Source: Diphasiastrum complanatum
Lineage: Eukaryota; Streptophyta; Lycopodiopsida; Lycopodiales; Lycopodiaceae
NCBI GenBank assembly: GCA_029204225.1
Contig: CM055102.1
Location: forward strand, 10,055,456-10,119,455
Length of the DNA: 64,000 nucleotides
Direction: 5' to 3'
In this document: positions 18,968 to 30,960 of the stretch, one piece after another
How positions within the stretch are numbered: position 1 is the first letter of the stretch
Layout: each line of letters begins with the position of its first letter
Notes under the pieces: model-generated
Told to the model about the DNA's origin: nothing
Seen by the model: only the letters and a program-made list of their open reading frames with translations
Database searches by the model: none
Program-made: the position numbers and the translations under genes

Positions 18968-21420
18968 AACTGAGAATCAATTATATCATTTTGAAAGGAG
19001 CAACAACCAAACTTCAAAGCCAGAACAGGTCAAGGAGAATAAATTATTTTTGGTCTCTAAGAAGAATGACTTTTGGGAGTTGGATTAAGTATGAAGAGTG
19101 TGATTTTTAAGTCATTGCCACTTGCATTTTACTCTTTCATCTCTAGATTGTTCTAGCACCCAGGTTAGATTCTTTAGATTTGTAGGTCTTTCAATGGTTC
19201 ATAACTAGTTAGTTTTGATTATATTTCAAGTCTTTTTATCCACTTCATAACAATATTGTAGGTTTTCTATAAGGTGGGTTTGGAACTTTTCTACCAGCAT
19301 CCCGATTCTCAATGAGTAGATGATAAGCTCATAAAGGTATAGTTTTGCACAATTGACAAGGACATATATACTATTTTTTAGTTGCTAGTGAGTAGTAATG
19401 ATTTTGAAAAGAAAAAAGTAGCTATGTCATATTGGTGCTACTTTAAAACACACAAGATAATAACTAATGGTGTACCAAAGTCTTTCAAAACTTAACAAAT
19501 CATGACATTTTTATTGCTTAAAAGTTGAAGGTTAAAAATATTTAAGTGCTTTTAATAATTTACCTAAAGATCTACAAGGCCTAAAAATGAAGAGCATCAT
19601 TGCTTTAAAGTTAAAAGATTAGAATATTTTAGTTTTCTTAAGAATATACCTAAAGGTCTACAAGGTCTAAAGATCCATAGCATGATTATTTAAAAGTTAA
19701 AGGTCGTATTTGAGTGCTTCTAAGAGTGTACCTAAATATCTCTAAATTTTAACAAGCTTGAAAGATTGAGAGCATCTTTGTTGTGTGCACAGTGCATCCC
19801 AAAATGAAAAACAATGAAAGAAAAAACTTTCCCAATTTCAAAAAATCAAAAAGAAGAGCTCACTTGACATGCACATTGAAAAATGCAGAAATAAAAAAAA
19901 ATGTTTTGCAATGTATAAAGATTCAAAAAGTGCATTTGTCAATGCATACTCACTCAGAAAAGACATGTCATCTTTGAAAGAATCAACACAATAGCAGTAC
20001 GAAGCTCAAAATTATAACATCTTTTTTCCTGACAATGATTGTTTTAAGGTTAAAAATTGAAACAAGATGAGAGGCCTAAAGGGAAGATGTTTTACGATTC
20101 ATGGAATGACACTTTACCTTTCACCTTGAAAAACATGAAATTTGAATTATAACTTTAAATGACATAGATAGAGACTCTTATCAATACAAGCTACCAAGTA
20201 GTGATAAGCCTTAAAAAATCATTTAAATCTTTCTCAAATGGGACAATTGTGTTCCACAACAGTGAAAGTGGGAAGAGATGTTAAGCCTACATTATGCAAG
20301 ACCAAGGATAGATTTTTCTTTGCCACATAAAAGGGACAATTGAGAGCCTTTGAGCTCCAAACTTAGAATTGATCTTTATGTACATAATTATGTTGGTACA
20401 ATTTGAAATTCAATTTTTCATAGTTTTTTGGATTTCTGTTTTCATATTCACAAATGTGAAAAACATGCAAATACCAACTTAGAGGCCAACTTGAGGTAAA
20501 GTCGAAGGCTTTGATCACAAGTCAAATTGTGGCCTCACACATATGGAATCTTCATGGAAGGGGCTGAGTTGCTCCAAAAGGCATTTCTTTATTAGTTGTT
20601 TGATTTAGTATACATAACTAGTGAATAATTGTCAAGCTAGTTGATCTAGACCATTGATACATTGGATGGCTACCCTAATCTAGAAGCTATATTTGCAGCT
20701 TACTACAACAATGAATAGGTTGTATGGATTCATTAGGTATCTATCACTTTTTGGTGATGCATTAGAGGGAAGGAATCACATTACATTGTCTACATCTGCT
20801 TTTATTTCTTTCTCTATGGAGTTGGATCTTGGAAATTAAAGAAGATACAAGTGTTTTGTCATCTACCAAGTTTGAGTTCAAATGCATGATGGATTTGATT
20901 TTGCATCATTAAAAAGGTTTAGATGGATTTAAGAGGGTATAATAGACTTTAGTTTACACTCATATTCATCTTGTCTACTTCAACTTTGATTAAAGATCAT
21001 GTTATTTCATGGTCACTTCATGGTAAAAACATTTGTTTCAATCTACATAGTGAAATGGAGTTTGATAGGATTTTGCGTGGTCTTAATGAAAGATTTGAGA
21101 TGATTGAATCTTGTTTTTCTTCATGATATGTCAAAGATAAGAATTTTTAAAAATCAGAATGTTCTCTATTCTTTTGGTGTTCAGATCATGCAGAATTCTA
21201 GTGTGAGGCATTGGTGCTTGGAAAGAGAAATTTTGTGGCAAAACTTGGCAACTAGAGTCCATAGCATGGTTTTTGGAGAATACGAATGGATCTAACATAT
21301 GTTTAACATATATATCAAAAGAGGAGAGCACAAAGAAGACGGTTTTATCACCTACCTACACTTTGGTTTGTGTTGAATAGGATTGATCATTGTTGATGCT
21401 TCATTTTTTATGATGCTCAT
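18968..21420. other. AT-rich DNA without recognisable gene
   Basis: Short chance ORFs only. Around 20.95-21.12 kb the plus strand reads EFDRILRGLNERFEMIES with stops nearby, which hints at a decayed Gag, too weak to call. See the minisatellite at 19518-19775. Confidence 0.4.
19518..19775 (+). repeat. ~86-bp minisatellite, three units
   Basis: Units begin near 19518, 19604 and 19689. Each has TTAAA(A)GTTAAA, a TAAG/TAAT core, TACCTAAAG, TCTACAAGG and an AGCAT stretch near its end. The units differ at many positions, so the repeat is old. Confidence 0.75.
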
Positions 21421-21871
21421 TGTTACGTCCATGTCCAGTATGTGGGATTCAGAATAATTCCTGACATAGATAGCCGATACTCCAGTGTATAAGTTTATTA
21501 GTTACACCGCGTCATTTTGGGCTTAGCCAATAATGTAATTAATAATCTTACGAGGGCCCAGGTGCTCTAATTGGACGTATGGAGCTTTTGCATGGTGATT
21601 GACAACATTTGTGCAAGAACAAGAGGTCCAATGCTTTTGATAGGATTTGAGGAATCCTAGAGAGAATATTCTCTAGGCTTTTGGAGAGTATATACTCGCA
21701 TATATCCTCACTATTTTTTCTGATTTCAAAGGATCCCCTCCTCTCTTGCATTCAGTGACTACCTTGGCTTGGGGTGAAGTGGTTAGGGTTTGGACTAGCC
21801 ATTTCATGTTGGTTGGGTGGTCATTTTGGTTGCATGTAACAGAATCTAAGGAGATCTTCACTTGGTGATCA
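21421..21871 (+). mobile_element. Gypsy-2 5' LTR
   Basis: 451 bases from TGTTACGTCC to GGTGATCA. The first ~340 bases match 22987-23330. It is followed by TGGTATCAGAACTAAGG, a primer binding site of the gypsy form. Confidence 0.85.
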
Positions 21872-22986
21872 TAATAGTGGTATCAGAACTAAGGATTACA
21901 TCAATTAAAAGGTGAACTTGAAATTCTTGCCTTTTGCAGCTTTTAGATGGATCTCTTTACTTTTGCTTCCAGATGGTGAAATTGACCTCCAAGTAGGTGT
22001 CTCCTCTGATTTTGATGTACTTCCAGTCTATTGGTCATGATTATGGACTTTTTTCATAGAAAATGATGGAAATCAATGGATTTTTGACAATTTTTTGAGG
22101 TTTTTCAATAGTGACAGAGATACCAAATTTACAAGTCACTTTTGGTCCGATGTATTCCATAAGCTAGAAACCTCGCTTAGTTTTAGTTCTACTGATCATC
22201 CTAAATCAGATGGTCAAATAGAAAGAACTAATTAGACTATGGAGGAAATGTTGAGGATCTATGTGTCTCGCATGCAGTCTCAATGGGAGGGTTACAGTCT
22301 TTTACTTGAGTTTGCTTATAGTTACAGAAAACATTATGCTATAGGTTATAGTCCATTTATGGTGATGTATGGTTTTCAACCTAAATCGTCGATAAATGTG
22401 GAGACGAAATCTGTTAAGATCCAAAAAGTTGCAAATTTCTTGCATGATATGCAATAAATGTTGCAATTGGCATGTGATAGTATCTGTAGTGCTCAAGATA
22501 GAGCTAAGCACTATGTCAATCTTAATAGGTCTCTCAGAGATTTTAAAGTATATCTTAGAATTCCAAAAGATTCTAAGACTATGTGTATGGGTAAGCATTA
22601 TAAGTTGTCTACCAAATATTGTGGACTGTTTCGGATTATAAGAAAAATTGGTTCTTTAGCTTACGAACTTGATCTTCATGAGAAGTCGACTACTCACCCA
22701 ATGTTTTATGTAAGCCAGTTAAAATTAAGTTGACATGAAGGTGATGTAGTTGGATCAGATGAGGACCTTACCCATTTGGAAGATTTATCACTTTGTGTAC
22801 CTTTGTAACTTGAAAGAGTGCTCAAAACCAGAGATAAACAATTGAGATATTGTTCTATTTCTAAGTGCTTAATTAGGTGAAAGGGTTGGACTGAGAATGA
22901 TGATTTGTGGGAAAGGGTTGAAAGCATAAAGAAAAACTTCAATAGTCTTCACTTTTGAGGAAAAAAGTAGTTCGAGGGAGGAAGAA
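21872..22986 (+). pseudogene. Gypsy-2 internal region: leader fused to integrase end and chromodomain
   Basis: The primer site (near 21877) and ~200 bases of leader are followed directly by an integrase fragment: NSDRDTKFTSHFW, SSTDHPKSDGQIERTN, then a stop, MLRIYVSRMQSQW, LEFAYSYRKHYAIGYSPF. After another stop come the C-terminal domain (DRAKHYVNLNRSL, KLSTKYCGLFRI, HPMFYVSQLKLS) and chromodomain remnants (LERVLKTRDKQLRY). Gag, protease, RT, RNase H and the first half of integrase are deleted. GAGGGAGGAAGAA before the 3' LTR is the polypurine tract. It cannot move by itself. Confidence 0.82.
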
Positions 22987-23330
22987 TGTTATGTCCATGT
23001 CCAATATGTGGGATTCTGAATAATTCCTAACATGAATAGCAAGTACTCCAGTGTATAAGATTATTAGTTAGGCCACATCATTCCGGGCTTGGCTAGTAAT
23101 GTAATTAATAATCTTATGAGGGCCCGAGTGCTCTAATTGGACCTATGGAGCTTTTACATGGTGATTTATAGGTTTTGTGCAAGAATAGGAGGTCAAATGA
23201 TTTTGATAGGATTGGAGGGATCTGAGAGAAAATATTCTCTGGAGAGTATATATCATGCAGGAGCTTGCCCATCTCCTCATTGTTTTTTTTTTTTAATTTC
23301 AGAAGCCCCTCCTCTCTTGCATTCAGTCAC
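22987..23330 (+). mobile_element. Gypsy-2 3' LTR, truncated
   Basis: It matches the 5' LTR from TGTTATGTCC to about GCATTCAGTCAC, then diverges. The last ~110 bases are missing, replaced by Gypsy-3 sequence. Confidence 0.82.
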
Positions 23331-24997
23331 CACATCAAGACTCTGTATCATTATTCATGATGAGCCTAGAGACTTGACCTCAAGAGCCATTGCAAGGAGT
23401 CTGTAGTGAGAAAGAAATAAAGGTTCTTCAAGTGTTCACTCTGGAAGAAGGTCGATTATATGAGGACAAGGATTTCCTCCAATATGTAGATCCTGATCGT
23501 TTCAAGTCCGTGCCAAAATCCTGAAGTACTAGATCCACGAAAGCTTCTAGCAAACAAAGATCTCATTGAAACATCAGAAACCCACAAGGCAATGTTGTAG
23601 TAGGCCAAATGGATATGGTAACCAATGGATCCATGACTAGCATTCCAATAACCGTTAACGATCTCTTGTGAGAATGCATAGATTGGGACCTAGCTTAGGA
23701 TGAAGCCCTTTACAAGCTAGAAGTCTCGTTATGGGATAAAAGCATCAAAATGGTGAAAGATCCAATAACTGATCCACAATCAGAGTCACCAACGCATGCC
23801 AAGGAAACAGAGCTGATTACTTCGGATCTCCCATCTGGAGGCTCTCCGAAAGAAAAAGTTCTCATCACCTTTGTTGATTTGGGTATGCAACCATCAAAGA
23901 GCGTCAAGAAGCTTGACCGAGCTTTGAAAATGATGGGAATCAACAATTAGCTAACCGCCAGCCTGTTACGAGAATGCAAACCCTTGTATAAGGCAAAAAC
24001 CATTGAGTGTAAAGCTAAGAGCGATAAGAGAGGGACCAAGATCAAGTTGTTGATCAACCAGAAACTACATGATAGGATTCGCCAAGACGTTGTAGAAGAA
24101 CCTAAGCCTACACATGACATATTGCAATACTTCTAGGATTATGAGATGGATGAAGTTGTAGTGGTCATGCCCAGAGCTAAGAGAGAATCCATAGAAGAAA
24201 CCTCCCAAGGAGCCAATGTTTACAAAGGTCCAGCTCGCACGAAAGAGATAGTTCTAGCTAAGAAGGGAGAGAAAAGTCGTATGGTATCAATAGGAGAAGA
24301 TGTAGAAGGAGAGAAACTCGAGGATCTCAAGGCACTTCTTCGCAAATACTGTGACTGTCTTGCTTGGAATTATGTTGACCTGAAGGGCATATCGCCAGTG
24401 TTGTGGTTCACACCATTCCACTAGTTGATGGCACAAAACCCATAGTTAGTAGACCCTATATGTCTAATCCGCACTACGCCCAGCTGATCCAAGAAGAATT
24501 GAAAAAGCTTCTAGATGTAGGATTCATCTATGAGATGGAATACACTAATTGGGTATCAACTATTGTGGTAGTATCTAAGAAGAACAAGAAACTTAGAATC
24601 TATGTGGATTACCAGAAGCTGAATGCTGTGACCAACAAGGACCATTTTCCTTTACCATTCATGGAAAATGTGTTAGAAAGAATAGCCAGAGCAGAAGCCT
24701 ATAGTTTTCTAAATGGGTTTAGTTGCCCAAGAAGATCAGCACAAGACTGCATTCTCCACTGAGTGGGGAATGTTAGCATATAGAGTGATGCCATTTTGAT
24801 TGTGCAACGCTCCCAATACTTTCCAACGAGTGATGAGCTGTGCCTTCAAGGACTTTCTACGAAAATTTCTTGAAATTTTTATGGACAAATTGTGTGTCCA
24901 CTCCTCTAGATCCCAACATCCAGCTTTCTTAGAGAAAGTGTTCATACAATGTCGATTATTCAACATATCCCTATGCCTTAGCAATTTGTTGGAGTAG
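23331..24997 (+). pseudogene. Gypsy-3 protease-RT fragment
   Basis: A Ty3/gypsy pol fragment with stops and shifts. Spacer ORFs (23750-23950, 24146-24424) lead to KLEDLKALLRKYCDCLAW, then after a shift near 24410 to the RT: IPLVDGTKPIVSRPY, LLDVGFIYEMEYTNWVS, VVSKKNKKLRIYVDYQKLN, DHFPLPFMENVLERIA, FSTEWGMLAYRVMPF, NAPNTFQRVMSCAFKDF. The catalytic box reads EIFMDKLCVHS where active enzymes have a D-D pair, so the second Asp is lost. RNase H and integrase are absent. It is a different lineage from Gypsy-1 and Gypsy-2. Confidence 0.82.
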
Positions 24998-25085
24998 GGG
25001 ACTTCGGCTGAGTCAATGACTTCGGTTGAGTCAGTTGCTGCCTGTGTAGAAATCTTGTGTATTTCTGCAGGTAATGGCTCACAAG

Positions 25086-25547
25086 CTAAAAGTGCTTTGT
25101 GGTATAAATATTGAGTCTCTTCAACTCCCTCTCAAAGTATGGTAGCCTTGTGATTTCCAAGCTAGCTCTCTGCCTTTCAAACATTGCCTTATCCAGAGGC
25201 TTTGTAAAGATGTCGGCCACCATATGCTTGGTTGGAATGAAAACTGTCTGCAACTCGTTTTTCTCAATTAAATCCCTGATCAAATGATACTTAATATCAA
25301 TGTGTTTTGTTCTTGAGTGAAACGTAGGCTCTTATGTCAGATGTATTGCAGATGTGTTGTCCATTTATAGGATTAGTGGCCCATTGGTGCTCTCTCCCAA
25401 ACCATCTAAAAATTGTCTGAGCCATGTCAGCTCATTAGCCATTTTGGCTACAGCAACATATTCTGCCTCACATGATGATTGGAAAGTTATGGTCTACTTT
25501 CTGTTGACCCATATAACAGTTGCATTGATTGCTATTGTGCATCCTTT
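25086..25547 (-). pseudogene. Copia RNase H fragment
   Basis: Read leftward: SSCEAEYVAVAKMANELTW, MDNTSAIHLT with a stop, FHSRTKHIDIKYHLIRDLI, TKHMVADIFTKPLDKAMF and a stop at 25086. This is the C-terminal RNase H of a Ty1/copia element of a different lineage from Copia-1. It is cut off at 25547, where a Copia-2 LTR fragment begins. Confidence 0.82.
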
Positions 25548-25673
25548 CACACGTGTGGATATTAAAATAGCATTTAATGAGCATTCTACACACAAAATTA
25601 CAAGATATCACAAGTATAGTGCACCATTGGATAGTAGAACCCAAAAAGAACCATGTATAAGCATGAATGAAAT
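25548..25673 (-). mobile_element. Copia-2 LTR fragment
   Basis: It matches 29008-29132 of the Copia-2 LTR with a few differences and the same orientation, from CACACGTGTG to ATGAATGA. It abuts the Copia-2 RT frame at 25674, so RT/RNase H and part of the 3' LTR are deleted. Confidence 0.85.
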
Positions 25674-26735
25674 ATAGTCAATCCCATGTTCTTGAGCAAA
25701 TCCTTTTTCTACCAACCTTGCCTTGTACTTGTTGATATATCCATCTTGGTTTGTCTTCACCTTGAAGATCCATTTGCATCCAATAGCTTTCTTGTCCTTA
25801 GGTAGCTCCACCAATATCCATGCTCCATTCTTCATAAGAGCTTGATACTCAAGATCCATTGCTTGGATCCACTCCTCTTTGTTCCTTGCTTCATCCATCA
25901 AAAAGGCTAGGAAAGCAACAGAATTTCCAGAAACTACTTGCTTAGTACCCTTTTCATCATAAGTGAGCCTCGAAGGCTTTTGTCTTTCCCTTGATGTTCT
26001 CCTTGGCTTTTGACTTGATGATGGTCCTTCATCATCACCATCCAAAGTAGGATTCGTTACATCAACATCAAGAATGTTAGATCCATCCACATCACCATCA
26101 ATAGTGCTTGAAGATACTTTTGGAATGCTCCCCTCATAAAAAATGACATCTCTACTAACAATCACCTTGTTAGTAGAAGGAATGTAAACCTTGTAGGCTT
26201 TACTCACCTCACTATATCCAACAAATATACCTTTCCTTGAAGATGGATCCTCCTTGGTCTTAACATCAAGAGTAATGTTGACATAGCATGTGCATTCAAA
26301 AGTTCCAAGAAAGTTGACACTCGGCCTCCTCTTGAATAGCATCTCAAAAGGTGTCCTTCCATCCAAAATATCATTTGGCCACCTATTGCACAAGAAATTA
26401 GCACACAACAAAGCTTGATCTTAAAATGGCTTATGAGGGTTAGCACTTAACCTCATGGATTTAGCACTTTCACATAAAGTCCCATTCTTCCTCTCGGGCA
26501 CTCCATTTTGTTGTGGAGTCCTTGGTTTTGTATACACCCTCTTGGTCCCATGCTCATCACAAAAAGCATTGAACTTGGTAGATACATACTCACCACCATT
26601 GTCACTCCTTAATCACTTGATCCTTGTGGAAAGTAAGCATTATTGAACTTAACAAAGACATCATACACGTCATCCTTGCTCTTTATTAGATAGATCCCAC
26701 AAAATCTACTAGAATCATCAATGAAAGTTACATAC
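25674..26735 (-). pseudogene. Copia-2 integrase and N-terminal RT, truncated
   Basis: The ORF 26411-25674 covers the integrase end (NRWPNDILDGRTPFEML, SSRKGIFVGYSEVSKAYKV, VIVSRDVIFYEGS), the linker (SRERQKPSRLTYDEKG) and the RT start (AIGCKWIFKVKTNQDG, NKYKARLVEKGFAQEHG). It stops at GIDY where the LTR fragment is joined. The codons after 25674 in the ORF are LTR-derived. Upstream (26412-26735) the integrase core is still visible in shifted frames with stops. Confidence 0.85.
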
Positions 26736-27113
26736 ATCTTAGCTCCCTTATTGCTAATTGTATTAGTTCCATGAATATCTGAAAATGTACAACCTGAAAA
26801 GGCTTTGTAGATCTAGTATAAGGTAGTCTATGTGACTTTGATAAAGCACAAGACTCACAAACATGATTGATGCTACTTAAGGAACTTGGAAAACCAATTA
26901 CAGCCTTCTTTCTAGCCATTACCTCCAATGACTTGAAGTTGAGGTGTCCCATCCTTCTATGCCAAACCTCTTGAATAGGTATTTGCTCTTCGCAACACAT
27001 CCAACTTGATTAGCAATAACACAAGCATCTAGTTTGAACAATTTCCCTTTGCAATCAAGATATCCTTCCTTTTGATCATACAAGCATCTCCATCAAACTC
27101 AACTTTGAGGCCT
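26736..27113 (-). pseudogene. Copia-2 GAG-pre-integrase domain
   Basis: The ORF 27000-26728 reads EVWHRRMGHLNFKSLEVMA, then HVCESCALSKSHRLPYTR. It has the zinc-binding His and CxxC residues of the GAG-pre-integrase region. A frameshift near 27113 separates it from Gag-protease. Confidence 0.85.
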
Positions 27114-28202
27114 TTACTTAAATTGACTCACACTAAGTAAATTCTTGGTAATAGATGGAATGAACAAAACATCCTCCAAATGGACACTCCTATTTGTAGA
27201 GAGAGAAATAAGAATTGTGCCAATCCCTTTGATTGCACACTCACCATCATTGGCCGTGTAGATCACCCTCTTGTCATTTCCATATGCCAACAAAGAAGTG
27301 AAGTACTCTTTGTGAAAGGTCATGTGTGAACTTGCTCCACTATCAATCCACCAAGGATCTAGATCTCCATCATTAGCAAGCATACATGAAGACATCACAA
27401 AAGTATCATCATTTGCATCTTGAACATCCAAAACATCCTCATCAAGAGTAAGATTACCTTGCTTGTCTCCTTGATCTCTCTTCTTCTTGTAGCACTCACT
27501 TGCAAAGTGTCCTTTGATGCCACAACAGAAGCACTTGAGCTTTGATCTATCCTTCTTTTTGCCACTTGAAGAAGCATCCACTTGATCTTGCCCTTTAGAC
27601 CACTTACTTTTGGTTTTGCCCTTGAATTTGCCCTTTGTGAACATAGCATCCTCTTGAAGTGTCGATGTAGATCCACCTCTTTCTTGAAGCCTATATTCCT
27701 CATTGATCAAGATCTCTTGAAGATCCATCAAACTTGGCAAAATCTTTTGAATAGTAATACTTTGAACAATTTTAGCATGAGCATCCAACAAGCCATTAAG
27801 AATCACTTGAATAAGCTCTCCTTCCTTAATGCTTTCATCTATGCAAGCTAACTCATCATTCAATGCTTTCATTCTCAAAACAAAAGTACTGGGACTTTCT
27901 TCATTCTTTTGCAAACAAAGCTTCTTCAATGAATTCCAAGCTTCCAAAGATGATGTGCACTTACCAACTTCCTTGAGAAGTTCATTGGTAACATTCATCT
28001 TTATCATGTGTAGAGCCTTCTTGGCCCTCTTGTCATACCTCAATTGATCTTGTTGTGTTGCTGGTCTCTTCTCCAAACCTACAACAATATCCAAAACATC
28101 ATTCATCTCAAGAAGTGACTCCATCCTCACTTTCCACAATGAATAGTTACTTGAGGTAAGCCTATCATTGGCTTCCAACATGACTCCAATTGAGGTTGCC
28201 AT
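27114..28202 (-). CDS. gag: Copia-2 Gag-protease
   Basis: The 362-codon ORF starts MATSIGVMLEANDRL at 28202. Gag: NYSLWKVRMESLLEM, LHMIKMNVTNELLKEV. A basic linker leads to the zinc knuckle CFCCGIKGHFASEC (about 27530-27487). The protease motif DSGASSHM lies near 27340, and the ORF ends at LLSVSQFK. About 11 residues between SLKKL and CLQKNEESPSTF are missing compared with Copia-6, a small in-frame deletion. Its closest relative here is Copia-6. Confidence 0.88.
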   Translation of the reverse strand: MATSIGVMLEANDRLTSSNYSLWKVRMESLLEMNDVLDIVVGLEKRPATQQDQLRYDKRAKKALHMIKMNVTNELLKEVGKCTSSLEAWNSLKKLCLQKNEESPSTFVLRMKALNDELACIDESIKEGELIQVILNGLLDAHAKIVQSITIQKILPSLMDLQEILINEEYRLQERGGSTSTLQEDAMFTKGKFKGKTKSKWSKGQDQVDASSSGKKKDRSKLKCFCCGIKGHFASECYKKKRDQGDKQGNLTLDEDVLDVQDANDDTFVMSSCMLANDGDLDPWWIDSGASSHMTFHKEYFTSLLAYGNDKRVIYTANDGECAIKGIGTILISLSTNRSVHLEDVLFIPSITKNLLSVSQFK

Positions 28203-28792
28203 GTAGCAATGACCTGATCTTCTCTCTCAACCTACTTCAATGCACAAAGCACTCCTTTGAACAACAACAAATGCTTTCAAAAGAAATCACCAAGATTTGA
28301 AACTATCTCACAAATTCTCTTCTAGCACTTATCCAAGCAATTCAACACATAGAATCATGGAATCTTGATCAACCTATGATCTATCCTCAATCTAATGACT
28401 TTTTCCACTTCCTAAGATTGAAACACACTCAAATGAAGTCCAGCAACCTCACTATCTAGAGATCCAATCAAAATTAGGGTTTTGACAAAATCACAAAAAA
28501 ATTATTATTTCAAAATCTACATGCAATTGCCTAAAACTTGATATGTAATCTTGTAGCCACCACTTAGGCTTTTCCAATGCTCTAAAAGTTGGCCAAATCC
28601 AACAAGTAATGTGTGAAATTAGAATTGATCAAGATTATAAACCTATTTTGAGATTTGATCTACAAAAGATCCAATGTACATATGCAAGAAACTTGATTTT
28701 GGTGTAGAACTTAATCTAGCATGCTCTAGCATTAATATCTTCTCCAAATCATTGATAGATTGTGAATGCTTCCTTCATAACCTGAAACACAA

Positions 28793-28804
28793 GCTCTGAT
28801 ACCA
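28793..28804 (-). promoter_or_regulatory. Copia-2 primer binding site
   Basis: The minus strand reads TGGTATCAGAGC next to the LTR, an initiator tRNA-Met site. The leader from here to gag (28203-28792) has no ORF. Confidence 0.9.
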
Positions 28805-29439
28805 TGTGAAAATTTCAGATCCTTAAGATCCAAAATATCCCTTTGACCTTTGGTTAGAAAAACAAGCAACTCACCAATCTTGCCAATGTATAACAACCAA
28901 CATCTACACTATGAATGAGATGCAAAATCTGATAGATCTTGATCAAACATCAATAAAGACATAAAATAATGTTGATGTTCAAACAAAAACAGTAAGCTAC
29001 TGTATTTCACACGTGTGGATCTGAAAATAGCATTTAATGAGCATTCTACACACAATTGCAAGATATCACAAGTATAGTGCACCAATGGATAGTAGAACCC
29101 AAAGAGAACCATGTATAAGCATGAATGAGATAAGAGAGAGAAAATGTCTTCTCTTCCCACGAGTTACATCCTTTTATAACAGGTCCAAACCTAACTTTGA
29201 ACTTTGGTTTCTCTCCATAATGAAAAACCTAGCATTAATGATGACTAGATTCTAATTCAAACTTATCTCTCTAAAACTCGGGTTCTATAGTTTTCCACAC
29301 TTTCCAAAGTGTTTATTCGAATGCTTTTAGATTGATATAACTTTGAAAATTCAAACTTTAAGTCTAATATGAAAATTGGCCTCAATTGCCAAATATACAA
29401 ATATGATTAAAATAGCAAAACTAGATGAAATCTTTCACA
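28805..29439 (-). mobile_element. Copia-2 5' LTR
   Basis: 635 bases, TGTGAAAGATT to ATTTTCACA on the minus strand. It shares blocks with the Copia-6 LTR (AAACACTTT.GAAAGTGTGGAAA). The CACACGTGTG palindrome is at 29008-29017. The other element end is lost, so no target duplication can be checked. Confidence 0.87.
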
Positions 29440-30042
29440 AACATTGGTGATGTTGGTTGCCAATCATAAGATATTGTCAATTGACAACCAACTTTTGTAA
29501 TCAACACTTAAAGATCACTATTAAACACAATTATCTGCAAAATTAGTGGGAATTCTCAAATTTTTTATAATCTCAACTTTATCACTGTCAACGTCAATTC
29601 CTCTTTCAAATATTCAATGTCCCAAAAGAATACCTTCTTTTATACCAAAATAACATTTTTCTAGATGTAAGCATAAAGAAGTATCTCGGTATCTCTATAG
29701 AGTTAGTTGAAGTTTTGACACATGATCTTTGGCTTTATTGTACACATAGAAATCATCAATGAAGCCTTTCAAGGACACTCATATATAGTTTTGTATAGTA
29801 ATCTTCTCAATAATTTTCTAGTGATGGTAGATTAGACAAACTCTTATTGAATAGATTGACTCTATATCAGAGTAAAACTTCAGACTCGTCTTCCAATTTG
29901 ATTGTATCAAATTGTGCTTCTAATTAAGTTTATCAACAAGGCAAATAGCCACTGAAATAGTAGAATACACATAGCCGTTTCTCACACTAAGTCTCAAAAG
30001 AATCATGCAAAACCTCAAATAACAATCCTCAACAATTGTTTA
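29440..30042. other. AT-rich spacer with decayed pol traces
   Basis: Minus-strand traces in 29570-29930 recall gypsy RT wording in scattered frames (for example FFWDIEYLKEELTLTV), too broken to call. No intact gene. Confidence 0.35.
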
Positions 30043-30960
30043 TCAGCTTATTCCAAAGAACAAGTGGTCCCCAAGCCTCAATTTATCGACTATAGGCACT
30101 CTACTCTCAACAGTAGAGTGAAGATACCTTTGCTGAGTGATATAGGTCAGCCGTCTCGTTCTATCTCTGTAGATTTGAATGCCTAGAAAGTAGTGAGCTT
30201 CCTCCAGATCGGTCATGTCGAATTCGAAAGACAACATCGATATAGCATCCTTCACCAGATTGGTACTATTGCTAAAAAGCAACGTGTCGTCAACATACAA
30301 GGTGATGATAATGGACTGATGCACTGACTTGAAGTAAACACTAGAATCAACATTGCTTGGTTGAAAACCGTGTTGGACAAGAAATGTGTTGATCCTCTGA
30401 AACCAAGCTCTGGCTGATTGCTTCAAGCCATAAAGTGCTTTGTGGAATTTTCAAACATGATGCTTCATACCTTCGTGAATGTATCCTTCAGGTTGGAGCA
30501 TATAGATGTCTTCTTCAATGACTCCATTCAGATAAGTCGTTTGTACATCAAGTTGATGTACTTCGAGGTCGGCTGCTGCAACATACGATAGGAGAGCTCG
30601 GATCGATGAATGCTTGACTACTGGACTGAAAGTCTCATTGTAGTCGATGTTGGAGATCTGAACGAATCCTCATGCTACTAGTTGGGCCTTCCTTCGGTCA
30701 ATAGATCCATAAGTGTTGTACTTGAACTTAAAGACCCATTTTCAATCAATAAGATTGCTGCCAGCAGGAGCTTCAACTACTGACCATGTTTGGTTTTTTA
30801 TCAGAGAGGAACACTCCCTTGCCATCGCTTCTCTCTAGAGATCGGAGTCTGGTTGGCTAAGTGTCTGTTTGACAATAGTCGGTTCCTACATTAAAAGATA
30901 GTCCGACTCAGAAATCTACCTTGTGGGCTGTGTGTGCACTCAGTTTGATCTGCTTGGAGG
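30043..30960 (-). pseudogene. Copia-3 reverse transcriptase fragment
   Basis: Read leftward: LIKNQTWSVVEAPAG, WKWVFKFKYNTYGSIDRRK, stop, NIDYNETFSPVVKHSSIR, HQLDVQTTYLNGVIEEDIY, stop, HKALYGLKQSARAWFQRIN, TLYVDDTLLFSNS, DLEEAHYFLGIQI, then ends at 30043. The YVDD catalytic pair is intact. It is the same lineage as Copia-4, with three or more stops or shifts. No LTR attached. Confidence 0.87.

Noticed and set aside
19783-19977. 64-codon Lys-rich plus ORF
   Set aside because: A-rich DNA beside the minisatellite; no motif and no coding-like third-position pattern.
20950-21120. Possible Gag remnant (RILRGLNERFEMIES)
   Set aside because: Only about 18 residues look Gag-like; stops on both sides and no flanking LTR or pol.
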